A stretch of DNA of 16,611 bases from Bordetella parapertussis (GCA_945903445.1 CAMDNZ010000059.1:1-16611); one strand, 5' to 3'. Positions 1 through 7,253 are shown, counted from the first letter of the stretch. Notes: generated from the letters alone by a model not told the origin. Program-made: numbers and translations.

Positions 1-2162
1 GGCTTGAGTAATCGCGCAATCGCGCGCAGATTGTCCGGCGCCACCCCTTCGAACAAGGGCACTCGCCCAATCAGGTCGGCCTTGGACATTTCCATGTCCA
101 GGGGCGGGCGCAGATCGATATGACGCCAGCGCGACTCCAACTGCTCGGTCAGATCGGCATACACCTCGCCCGAAATCAGAAACTGTTCGAGCATACTGCG
201 ATAGCGCGCGCGCTCCAGTTCGCGAGCGACCCGGCCCAAATAACTTTCTTGCAACCACTGGGCATACGCAGGGTACTGCAAGGACAGCGCCTGCAAGGCA
301 TGCTCAATCACATCCAATCGGCGTCGTAACGCGCCCACGATCGACTCGGTCGCAGGCTTGCCCAATAGCGGCTCGATTTCCTGTTGCGCAAACGTCACCA
401 GCCGCTGAACCACCGAGCGCTTGTTGATCAGACTAGCGAAGCGCTGCGCCAATTCGTGCGCCAGCCAACTTTGAAACCCAAACATATAGTGCGCGCGCAA
501 TGCCAGGCGGAACCCAGTGGAATAGCGCACATCAACCGCCACTGCCCGATCGAAGCCCGCCATGCCGCCTGCGCGCACCGCATCGCCCAAACGCTCGGCC
601 CGTGCTAACAAGGTTTCGGCCAGGCGCCAATCGACAATGCGGGCCTTGAGCACGTCGAAAAACATTTCTTCTTCGCGCTGAATCACGATAGCCATACCGA
701 CGTCGGCACGGCGTTCGGTACTCATCTGGGCCACCTGCCCGTCGCTAACACTGGTGAGGCTGGCGTCGAAGACCGCACAGATTCTTTCGCGTGCAGCCGG
801 ACCGATATGCTCGGCCTCGGCAATCCGCAGCGTCTGCTCTTGTAAGTCCTCCAATGCCACGGCCAGGGCTTGATTGCGAATCGTGCGTTCGGCCACGGTC
901 AACTGATTGAGCCGCAGGCGGTTGATCAGGGGCCGCAGGGAGATGCCATTGATAAACAAAGTCAGCAGCACATAGCCTGTCACCGCCACGCCAATGAACT
1001 GCCGGGCCTCTGCCGGCACGTCAGGCTGCTCGGTGACGGCCAGCGCCAAAGCGAGCGACACCGCTCCGCGCAACCCCCCCCACCACATCACGACACGATA
1101 GGGACGACTGATGCCAGTGCCGAATCGAGTTCGCCCCAAGAGCGGCACCAAACCGAACACCACTACGGCCCGAGCAAACAAGGTAGCGACGAAAACTACG
1201 CCAATAAGCAGAATGTCGGCCAAATCGGTATTGGCCATCAGCTCGGGAATCAGCATGGCCGCGAACAGGAAAATCAGCGAATTGGCCCAAAACCCAAACT
1301 GCCCCCAGGCGCTTTCCAGATGCTCGAACGTCGAGGGCGACATACGCGTACGTCCGGTCGAACCAATGACTAATCCGGCGATCACCGTGGCAACCACCCC
1401 CGAGACGTGCAAATAATGTTCGCTGACGAAGAACGTCAGATAGGCGACGGTCAAGGTGAGCGTGATTTCCGCGGCGGGCCAGCCGCGCAGCCAGGCGAAT
1501 AAATAGCAGGCCACGCGGCCCATGACGAAACCGGCCACGCCGCCACCGATGAAATGAATCAGGAAGTCCAGCAGGATGTTGCCGGCCGACAGCCGTGCGC
1601 TGCCCGCCATTACGGCTACCAACACGGCATACAGAGCGATTGCGGCGGCATCGTTAAATAGGGCCTCGCCTTCGACCAGGGTCGTCAACCGCTTGGGCGC
1701 GCCGACTTCGCGAAAAATACCCACTACAGCAGCCGGGTCGGTCGTGGCCACGATCGCGCCCAGCGTCAAGCAAACAACTAAGCCGTATGGCGAAACACTG
1801 GCCAGCGTGTAACCCACCACCAGCGTCGACACCACGACTGCGACGATGGCCATCATCAGAATCGGACCAATGTCTTCCATGAGGCGACGTACATTCATGG
1901 CCAGCGCCGTCTCGAACAGCAAGACCGGAAGGAACACCATCAAAAACGTCTCGGACGAGATTTCGAAATCGTCCAGCGTATCCAGAAAATCGCCCACCAA
2001 ACCGGGGGCCCAGCCATGCACTTGGACCACCAGCCCGAGCAGACACCCCACCACCGCGAGCAGCACTGAATACGGCAGCTTGAGCCGGCCGGCCAAGGGC
2101 GGCATGAAGCACACGAGGGTCAACAACCCCGCCAGACCGAAAACCAGAAAACCGACATTCAT
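1..2162 (-). CDS. CPA1-family Na+/H+ (cation:proton) antiporter with C-terminal cyclic-nucleotide-binding domain, 3' end outside window
   Basis: The frame is open from ATG at 2162 to the left edge, giving 720 residues without a stop. Residues 1-415 are hydrophobic, with about 12 membrane segments. They carry NHE/NhaP hallmarks: LLFETAL (81-87), TTDPAAVVG (140-148), EGEALFND (164-171, with the Asn-Asp pair of the ion site at 170-171) and WGGLRGAVSLALAL (361-374). Residues 416-690 are a charged, mostly helical cytoplasmic region. From about 693 the sequence reads LIGRVPLFEGVAPDNLRAIA, the usual opening of a Crp/cNMP-binding domain, which the window edge cuts. Family knowledge says such proteins exchange Na+ (or K+) for H+ across the inner membrane. 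The layout of exchanger, long tail and cNMP domain resembles plant SOS1 and sperm NHE. Cyclic nucleotide control is inference. The gene is divergent from cpdA, with 46 bases between starts. No convincing promoter was identified. Confidence 0.9.
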   Translation of the reverse strand, partial: MNVGFLVFGLAGLLTLVCFMPPLAGRLKLPYSVLLAVVGCLLGLVVQVHGWAPGLVGDFLDTLDDFEISSETFLMVFLPVLLFETALAMNVRRLMEDIGPILMMAIVAVVVSTLVVGYTLASVSPYGLVVCLTLGAIVATTDPAAVVGIFREVGAPKRLTTLVEGEALFNDAAAIALYAVLVAVMAGSARLSAGNILLDFLIHFIGGGVAGFVMGRVACYLFAWLRGWPAAEITLTLTVAYLTFFVSEHYLHVSGVVATVIAGLVIGSTGRTRMSPSTFEHLESAWGQFGFWANSLIFLFAAMLIPELMANTDLADILLIGVVFVATLFARAVVVFGLVPLLGRTRFGTGISRPYRVVMWWGGLRGAVSLALALAVTEQPDVPAEARQFIGVAVTGYVLLTLFINGISLRPLINRLRLNQLTVAERTIRNQALAVALEDLQEQTLRIAEAEHIGPAARERICAVFDASLTSVSDGQVAQMSTERRADVGMAIVIQREEEMFFDVLKARIVDWRLAETLLARAERLGDAVRAGGMAGFDRAVAVDVRYSTGFRLALRAHYMFGFQSWLAHELAQRFASLINKRSVVQRLVTFAQQEIEPLLGKPATESIVGALRRRLDVIEHALQALSLQYPAYAQWLQESYLGRVARELERARYRSMLEQFLISGEVYADLTEQLESRWRHIDLRPPLDMEMSKADLIGRVPLFEGVAPDNLRAIARLLK

Positions 2163-2208
2163 AGTGGGCAACGCCCCCCCGTCAGACGCGCATACGTTTT
2201 TGGGCGAA

Positions 2209-3030
2209 ATGCGTTACTGTACGTCCTCCAGCTTTCATTCTGTTGACCTGTTGAGTCCGTCCCTCTCGCCCCGCGCGCCGCAACTGCTGGTGCAACTGTC
2301 CGATAGCCATGTCGTGGCCGACCGTTTGGGCTTGGTCAAAGGGGTGGCGACGGCAGCTGCGCTACATGCTGCGGTAGAACACATCCAGCGCCAGGGCCTG
2401 AACCCCGATCTGCTGTTATTGACCGGCGACCTCGCCCACGATGGCGCGCCCGAGTCCTACGAAACCATTGCGGACACCTTGTGGCCCACCGGCTGGAAGC
2501 TTGCCGCGTTACCTGGCAACCAAGACGATCTTGTGAGCTTGCGCGCCCAATTGGGTGGCTGGTGCGTGCCGGTGCATGACCTGGGCGAGCACTGGCGCGT
2601 CGTCATGCTGGACACCACTGTCGCGGGCGCCGCTCACGGCCACCTGAACGGCGCCCAATTCGCGCTGCTGGATCGAGCCGTAGCCGAAGCCGGGAAGCGT
2701 CACATTGTGGTTGCCATGCATCACAACCCTGTCGTGGATCAGACCCTTGTTCCCGATCGGCTGATGCTGGACAACGCTCGTATCCTGTTACAACACCTGA
2801 CCGCCTGGAGAGAAGTCCGGGTGGTGGTGTGGGGCCATGTGCATCGCGCTTATGACTGCCGGGTCGACAACATGCGCATGTTGGCCGCCCCGTCGACCGC
2901 GTTCCAGTTCAAAGTGACTCAGGGTGAGTACGTATTGGATACCGATACGCCTGCCGGTTATCGTTGGCTGAAGCTGTACGACGATGGATCGATCGCGACG
3001 GGCATCACAACGGTGCCGCCCTCGACCTAA
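2209..3030 (+). CDS. cpdA: CpdA/Icc-like 3',5'-cyclic AMP phosphodiesterase (calcineurin-like metallophosphoesterase), atypical GNQD motif
   Basis: This 273-residue protein aligns along its length with what I recall of E. coli CpdA, including the late motif APSTAFQFK (227-235). Dinuclear metallophosphoesterase motifs are in order: SDSH (D32, H34), TGDLAHDG (D74), GNQD (N104), MHHNP (H171/H172) and GHVH (H210, H212). The normal GNHD motif has Gln at 105 where the family has a His that assists catalysis, so activity could be reduced or altered; all recognisable metal ligands remain. The known role is cytoplasmic hydrolysis of cAMP, which limits Crp-type signalling. The start ATG at 2209 follows only a weak purine stretch. 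An in-frame TTG at 2251 is the alternative, and both keep the whole domain. The frame stays open upstream to 1846, but that part overlaps the antiporter gene on the other strand and resembles no domain. The gene is transcribed alone. Confidence 0.85.
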   Translation: MRYCTSSSFHSVDLLSPSLSPRAPQLLVQLSDSHVVADRLGLVKGVATAAALHAAVEHIQRQGLNPDLLLLTGDLAHDGAPESYETIADTLWPTGWKLAALPGNQDDLVSLRAQLGGWCVPVHDLGEHWRVVMLDTTVAGAAHGHLNGAQFALLDRAVAEAGKRHIVVAMHHNPVVDQTLVPDRLMLDNARILLQHLTAWREVRVVVWGHVHRAYDCRVDNMRMLAAPSTAFQFKVTQGEYVLDTDTPAGYRWLKLYDDGSIATGITTVPPST

Positions 3031-3062
3031 AAAAAACGGGGCACCTTGATAAAGGTGCCCCG
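3029..3062 (-). terminator. Strong intrinsic terminator, oriented for minus-strand transcripts
   Basis: There is a perfect 11-base-pair stem (3037-3047 with 3052-3062) and a 4-base loop. An A tract at 3029-3036 becomes an 8-base U tract on the minus strand. The plus-strand side has no T tract, so this is not a standard terminator for cpdA, although the hairpin abuts its stop codon and may still protect its 3' end. No minus-strand protein gene ends here. It is therefore either a second rpoH terminator or the 3' end of the candidate small RNA. Confidence 0.85.
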
Positions 3063-3150
3063 GTAAGCACTCGCCTCTAGGGAGGGGAAAGAGGAGAAGC
3101 CGAGACGAGTGGCTAGACGGCACGCGCAGTTGTCAGAACGCACTGTCTAC
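3029..3150 (-). ncRNA. Candidate small RNA downstream of rpoH: three abutting hairpins, C/U-rich anti-Shine-Dalgarno loop
   Basis: Read on the minus strand, three stem-loops lie nearly end to end. Hairpin 1 pairs 3139-3148 with 3115-3124 (one mismatch, two G-U). Hairpin 2 pairs 3102-3111 with 3068-3077 (10 pairs including one G-U). Hairpin 3 is the terminator at 3037-3062. The 24-base loop of hairpin 2 is nearly all pyrimidine and contains CUCCUC and CCCCUCCC, complementary to Shine-Dalgarno sequences. The G-U pair in hairpin 2 would be an A-C mismatch on the plus strand, which favours minus-strand transcription. The 306-base gap 3031-3336 holds no credible protein gene. I found no clear promoter, so the RNA could be cut from read-through of rpoH. 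The 5' end is a guess. CcsR/'cuckoo' RNAs of alphaproteobacteria share the C-rich-loop design; homology is not claimed. Confidence 0.4.
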
Positions 3151-3277
3151 CTGGGGTTAGTCCGTAGAAAAACCGGATAGTTCACCGTAATTTTCCCCGA
3201 GGTGTAAGTGTGTTTAAAACACCAAATTGCAATCCAGGCATGACAAATCGGACTGAAATCGCCTATTGTCGGGAGAC

Positions 3278-3317
3278 ATAAAAAAGCCGCCACCAGACTT
3301 ACATCTGGCGGCGGCTT
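3278..3317 (-). terminator. rpoH intrinsic terminator
   Basis: On the minus strand a 14-pair stem (3304-3317 with 3284-3297, one G-U pair) closes a 6-base loop and is followed by a U run at 3281-3285. It begins 20 bases after the rpoH stop codon. The G-U pair would be an A-C mismatch if read on the plus strand, supporting the assigned direction. Confidence 0.9.
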
Positions 3318-3336
3318 CACAAGCTTCACATTTCGA

Positions 3337-4224
3337 TCAGACGTCAGCCAATGCGCCACGCATTTTTTTCAACGCCGCAGCCTCGATCTGACGAATCCGC
3401 TCGGCCGAAACACCGAACTCGTCGGCAAGCTGGTGCAGCGTCAATCCACCGTCGTCTTGCAACCAACGCGCCTGAACGATTCTGCGCGAGCGGGGGTCGA
3501 GCGTGTCCAAAGCCTCGGCCAGACCGGCATCCTGCAATCGATCGTGCGCGCGCCGCTCCATCACGTGGGTCGGCTCTTGATGGCTGCCATCGGACAGATA
3601 GCTGATAGGCGCGTATGACTCGTCGTCATCGTTCTGATTCTCGAGCGCCATGTCGCGCCCCGTCAGACGCACTTCCATTTCGCTCACATCGGCCGCCCGC
3701 ACATTTAGCTCGCGCGCGATGTCGTCAACCTGATCGGGGTTCAAGGTCTGGCCGTCGGGACGCATGCTGCGCAAATTGAAGAACAACTTGCGCTGGGCTT
3801 TTGTAGTGGCCACTTTCACCATCCGCCAGTTGCGAATGATGAACTCGTGAATCTCGGCCTTGATCCAATGGACGGCGAAAGACACCAGGCGAACGCCGCG
3901 CTCGGGATCGAAGCGCTTGACTGCCTTCATCAAACCGACATTGCCTTCCTGAATGAGGTCGGCATGCGGCAAGCCGTAGCCCAAATACTGGCGCGACACG
4001 GACACCACCAAGCGCAGGTGCGACAGCACCAGTTCGCGGGCGGCAGAGACGTCTTCGTTGTCACGCAAACGGCGACCAAGACTGGTTTCCTGCTCGGCCG
4101 TCAACACCGGCAGGCGGTTGACGGTAGAAATGTACGCATCGATCGTTCCGAGTGCGCCCGGATTGCTGATTGCCAGCGCCAGGGCACCACCCGGAACAGC
4201 CAATGCATTCTGGGTTTGATTCAT
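3337..4224 (-). CDS. rpoH: RNA polymerase sigma factor RpoH (sigma-32, heat shock)
   Basis: This 295-residue sigma-70-family protein is close to the usual RpoH length. Region 2 (about 68-137) contains DLIQEGNVGLMKAVKRFDP and the core-binding and -10-binding helices. The RpoH box, QRKLFFNLR, is at 144-152 and separates sigma-32 from other group members. Region 4 ends in a helix-turn-helix (about 262-290, LHQLADEFGVSAERIRQIE) for the -35 element. It directs RNA polymerase to chaperone and protease genes after heat or misfolding stress, and in the family is controlled by DnaK/GroEL and FtsH. The ATG at 4224 has a GGAG 8 bases upstream. A perfect CIRCE operator lies about 40 bases before the start, implying HrcA repression, and a strong terminator follows. 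The gene is divergent from the ATPase gene at 4461. Confidence 0.97.
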   Translation of the reverse strand: MNQTQNALAVPGGALALAISNPGALGTIDAYISTVNRLPVLTAEQETSLGRRLRDNEDVSAARELVLSHLRLVVSVSRQYLGYGLPHADLIQEGNVGLMKAVKRFDPERGVRLVSFAVHWIKAEIHEFIIRNWRMVKVATTKAQRKLFFNLRSMRPDGQTLNPDQVDDIARELNVRAADVSEMEVRLTGRDMALENQNDDDESYAPISYLSDGSHQEPTHVMERRAHDRLQDAGLAEALDTLDPRSRRIVQARWLQDDGGLTLHQLADEFGVSAERIRQIEAAALKKMRGALADV

Positions 4225-4264
4225 GGACGTTCTCCAGGAACGATCTACAACAATGAGGCCGAGT

Positions 4265-4291
4265 TTAGCACTCGACCGAAGGGAGTGCTAA
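4265..4291 (-). promoter_or_regulatory. CIRCE operator (HrcA repressor site) upstream of rpoH
   Basis: The sequence is TTAGCACTC, 9 bases, GAGTGCTAA: a perfect match to the CIRCE consensus with perfect 9-base arms (4265-4273 and 4283-4291). It ends 41 bases before the rpoH start codon. CIRCE is bound by HrcA, whose activity depends on GroEL. On the minus strand a weak -35/-10 pair (TTAGCA and TAAACT, 18-base spacing) overlaps the operator, which would suit direct promoter blocking, but that promoter call is tentative. The rest of the 4225-4460 gap shows only a 10-base palindrome at 4353-4362. Confidence 0.93.
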
Positions 4292-4460
4292 TTCGACGCT
4301 GCGTCGCGTCATAAGTTCCGTGGCAAAACACATGCCGACCGAATTTGATCCTGACCGCGGTCGCCACAGCGATCGGCGTAACGATGGCCGGGCGTTAACA
4401 CCTGGGATATTTAGCCGCTCTACACTGCCCATCATCACTTTTGCGCCTTAGGCATTCAGA

Positions 4461-5618
4461 TTGATCAACGTACTGGCTATCGGCAATTACCGCTCGATCA
4501 AGCACCTCGTCATTCCGCTCAAACGCTTGAATCTCATTACCGGCGCGAATGGCAGCGGAAAATCGAACTTGTATCGAGCCCTGCGTCTGCTGGCCGAGAC
4601 CGGACAAGACGGCGTCATCGCGCCTTTGGCGAGAGAAGGCGGATTAAAGTCAGCTTTTTGGGCCGGGCCCGAGACAATTACGCAGGGGATGCGTCGCGGC
4701 GATCAACCCATACAGGGTTCACAACGCACCGAGCCTGTCCGTCTGAAGTTAGGTTTCAGCGGCGACGACTTCGGATACGCCGCAACGCTAGGACTCCCTC
4801 CGCCGGAACCGAGCGCCTTCAGACTCGATCCCGAATTCAAGCGCGAGGCCATCTGGGCGGGGCCTTTTTTGCGCTCGGCCAACCTGCTCGTCGAGCGCAC
4901 TGGCGCAGTGGTCCGGCGCCGCCGCGCACGCGACTGGGACGTTCTGACACAGCATTTACCCGCATACGAAAGCCTGTTTTCTCAGGTCGGCAAGGACCGC
5001 GACAGCCCCGAAGTGTTCGAGGTACGCGAAACGCTGCGCAATTGGCGGTTCTACGACCACTTTCGCACCGACCCGCTGGCACCGGCGCGCCAGCCGCAAT
5101 TGGGCACACGCACCCCGGTCCTGCACCACGACGGCCGCGATCTCGCCGCCGCGCTTCAAACCATACGGGAGATCGGCGACACGTCCGAACTAGAAGCGTC
5201 GATCGACGATGCCTTCCCGGGCACGCGGCTCGATATCGATCTGAGTGCGAACCTGTTCGCCGTGACCCTGCAACAACACGGACTGCTACGTCCGCTCAGT
5301 GCCCCTGAATTGTCTGACGGCACACTGCGCTATCTGTTATTAGTGGCCGCCTTACTGTCTCCACGACCACCGAAGCTGATGGTGTTGAACGAACCCGAAT
5401 CCAGCCTGCACCCCGATTTGTTGCCGGCTCTTGGACGCCTGATCGTCAAAGCTTCTAGACACACTCAGATCTGGGTAGTTTCGCATTCTTCACGACTGGC
5501 TGCAGCGCTGGAGGAGGATCCCGAATGCAACACCATTCTTCTCGACAAAACCCTTTCAGAGACTACGGTTCACGGCCAGTCGAGCATCGGCGCACCGCCC
5601 TGGAGCTGGCCGACTTAA
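4461..5618 (+). CDS. Solitary AAA/ABC-type ATPase, RecF/SMC-like (COG4637-type predicted ATPase)
   Basis: The protein has 385 residues. The N-terminus (NVLAIGNYRSIKHLVIPLK) matches the usual opening of RecF/OLD-like ATPases, and this is why TTG at 4461 is taken as start; the upstream purines are weak. Walker A is GANGSGKSN (28-36). An ABC signature-like LSDGT is at 284-288. Walker B is LMVLNEPE (306-312), with Asn310 where most ATPases have Asp but with the catalytic Glu311 kept. A D-loop SSLHPD follows at 314-319 and a switch His is at 342 (VVSHSS). There is no visible TOPRIM or nuclease domain, unlike OLD proteins, and no partner gene of a defence system. I recall LNEPE as common in this family, so Asn may not mean inactivity. 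The cellular role is unknown. It converges on the membrane protein gene with 15 bases between stops. Confidence 0.8.
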   Translation: MINVLAIGNYRSIKHLVIPLKRLNLITGANGSGKSNLYRALRLLAETGQDGVIAPLAREGGLKSAFWAGPETITQGMRRGDQPIQGSQRTEPVRLKLGFSGDDFGYAATLGLPPPEPSAFRLDPEFKREAIWAGPFLRSANLLVERTGAVVRRRRARDWDVLTQHLPAYESLFSQVGKDRDSPEVFEVRETLRNWRFYDHFRTDPLAPARQPQLGTRTPVLHHDGRDLAAALQTIREIGDTSELEASIDDAFPGTRLDIDLSANLFAVTLQQHGLLRPLSAPELSDGTLRYLLLVAALLSPRPPKLMVLNEPESSLHPDLLPALGRLIVKASRHTQIWVVSHSSRLAAALEEDPECNTILLDKTLSETTVHGQSSIGAPPWSWPT

Positions 5619-5633
5619 TCATGCGTCGTCCCG

Positions 5634-6323
5634 CTACCACCCCCTGGCTTTTAAACCGTCGGCCGTGCTCGCGTCGTCCGGCCTGACGAACAAGGCACCG
5701 CGCGCATCGACATAGACCCGATAACGGGCCCCATCGAACATAGGCATATAAGCCCCACTGCCATAGACGACGTCGACGAATGGCAAGCTTTTGGGCAGGC
5801 GGCGGCGTAGCTCGCCGATGTCGGGCACGTCCAAAGGATCCAAGGCATACGCGGTTCGTTCGGCTTCGTTCTCTTGCTCTACGCTTTGATAACGGCCGGA
5901 CAAGCGATCGAGGCGATACAGGGGCGGCACCCCGGCGGCCAGGGCAGGCAAACGCCACCTCACGACGCGGGCGTCGATCTGCCATTGATCGCCCGACAGC
6001 GCGAAGTCGCGCGTGCCAATCTTCGGAGTGCTGACGGTGGCGATGAAACGTTGCGGTCCGACTTCGCGTAGCTCGACCTGAGCGACGGGCGTATCCGTCA
6101 TCAAACGCAAGAACTGCACCAAGCTCAGGGCCAAAAGCGTGGTGACGCCCGCCAAGGCCAGCAGCAACAAACCGAAGACACGGCGGATAGGCCGAAAGCG
6201 GAAACGACGCCGCCCATCCGGCTCGCGCGGACCACCGCGCCCGAAAAACATTTTCAGACCTGGGATGAACAAGATGACTGCCAGCAGCAGTATCCAGAGG
6301 TAAGGTGCCAAGCCAGAGATCAT
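5634..6323 (-). CDS. Two-helix inner-membrane protein with periplasmic domain, function unknown
   Basis: The protein has 229 residues. Membrane segments lie at about 7-24 and 48-72, joined by a strongly basic loop (29-48, many Arg) that should face the cytoplasm. This places residues 75-229 in the periplasm. The soluble part has short beta-type stretches and the conserved-looking segments GDQWQIDARVVRW (about 111-123) and LPFVDVVYGSGAYMP (about 179-193). I recognise this as a widespread proteobacterial family that databases often label 'multidrug transporter' or 'cation/multidrug efflux pump'. Nothing in the sequence supports a transporter: it is too small and lacks transporter motifs. The start is 42 bases downstream of the fghA stop on the same strand, so the two may be co-transcribed. 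The ribosome-binding site is weak. Confidence 0.75.
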   Translation of the reverse strand: MISGLAPYLWILLLAVILFIPGLKMFFGRGGPREPDGRRRFRFRPIRRVFGLLLLALAGVTTLLALSLVQFLRLMTDTPVAQVELREVGPQRFIATVSTPKIGTRDFALSGDQWQIDARVVRWRLPALAAGVPPLYRLDRLSGRYQSVEQENEAERTAYALDPLDVPDIGELRRRLPKSLPFVDVVYGSGAYMPMFDGARYRVYVDARGALFVRPDDASTADGLKARGW

Positions 6324-6365
6324 GCGATTACACCCGGGGAAAACGACTGTCGGCCAGTATAGGGT

Positions 6366-7253
6366 TCAGTTGCAAGCCCCCAGCCTTTGCGCATGAAAGC
6401 GGATGTGATCGTCGATGAAAGTCGAAATGAAGTAGTACCCATGATCGAAACCCGCGTGACGCCGCAACTCGAGCGGCTGCCCTGCGTGGCGGCAGGCTTG
6501 CTCGAATACCTCGGGATACAACTGCTCTGCCAAAAAGTTGTCGGCCGAGCCCTGGTCAATCAGGATGCCCTGCGGGAAGGGCCGTCGAGCCTGCCGCATC
6601 AAGGCCGATGCATCGTAGGCGGCCCATGCATCGCGATCGTCCCCCAGATAGCCAGTAAATGCCTTGTGCCCCCAGGGACACTGCGTAGGCGCGGCGATAG
6701 GTGCGAACGCCGATACCGACTTGAATTTGTCCGGATGACGCAAGGCCAAGACCAGCGCACCGTGCCCGCCCATCGAATGACCGAAAATACCGCTGCGATT
6801 TGCATCCACGTAAAGATGCGCGGCGACCAAGGCAAACAGTTCGTCCACCAGATAACTGTGCATACGATAGTGCTTCGCCCAAGGAGCCTGGGTCGCATCG
6901 AGATAAAAGCCGGCTCCGGTTCCGAAGTCCCAGGCCCCGTCCTCGCCCGGCACACCAGCCCCGCGCGGACTGGTATCGGGCGCAATCAAAATCAAGCCCA
7001 GCTCGCTCGCCAAACGCTGGGCGCCTGCCTTGATGGCAAAGGTCTCTTCAGAACACGTCAAACCCGCCAGATAGAACAGCGCAGGTGCCCGCCCATTTTT
7101 AGCCGCACTATCAGGCACGTAGGCCGAGAAACGCATTGGCAAACCAATAACGTTCGAATCGTGTCGATAAAACTGTTGCCAACCCGCGTGGCTGCGGTAC
7201 TGCGACAAAAGTGTGGGGGCGGCCAAGCCGGAAGTTGCTGCTGCAGGGTTCAT
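6366..7253 (-). CDS. fghA: S-formylglutathione hydrolase (esterase D family)
   Basis: This 295-residue alpha/beta hydrolase splits S-formylglutathione into formate and glutathione, the second step of glutathione-dependent formaldehyde detoxification in the cytoplasm. Numbered from the chosen start, the nucleophile is Ser160 in GHSMGG, the acid is Asp238 (GSADNF) and the base is His271 (GFDHGYYF). Family signatures LAGLTCSEETF and APDTSPRGAG are intact. The ATG at 7253 is preferred over the upstream ATG at 7283 because GGAG lies 6 bases before it and the upstream ten residues add nothing to the fold. The usual partner, the glutathione-dependent formaldehyde dehydrogenase gene (adhC/frmA), is not in the window. 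The gene is divergent from the RAYT-like gene, with 145 bases between starts, and is followed by the two-helix membrane protein gene. Confidence 0.93.
   Translation of the reverse strand: MNPAAATSGLAAPTLLSQYRSHAGWQQFYRHDSNVIGLPMRFSAYVPDSAAKNGRAPALFYLAGLTCSEETFAIKAGAQRLASELGLILIAPDTSPRGAGVPGEDGAWDFGTGAGFYLDATQAPWAKHYRMHSYLVDELFALVAAHLYVDANRSGIFGHSMGGHGALVLALRHPDKFKSVSAFAPIAAPTQCPWGHKAFTGYLGDDRDAWAAYDASALMRQARRPFPQGILIDQGSADNFLAEQLYPEVFEQACRHAGQPLELRRHAGFDHGYYFISTFIDDHIRFHAQRLGACN

Noticed and set aside
1846..2208. Upstream extension of the CpdA frame
   Set aside because: It lies antisense to the antiporter gene, is rich in Ser, Thr and Arg, and matches nothing in CpdA, whose N-terminus begins after 2209.
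2163..2208. Possible Crp (cAMP receptor) site between the antiporter and cpdA
   Set aside because: I looked for TGTGA-N6-TCACA-like symmetry because of the cAMP theme and found none.
3147..3359. 70-codon minus-strand open frame past the rpoH stop
   Set aside because: It crosses the rpoH terminator, shows no ribosome-binding site and no domain; RNA structure explains this stretch better.
4353..4362. 10-base palindrome GACCGCGGTC between rpoH and the ATPase gene
   Set aside because: Short, GC-rich palindromes are expected by chance in this genome, and it matches no operator I recognise.
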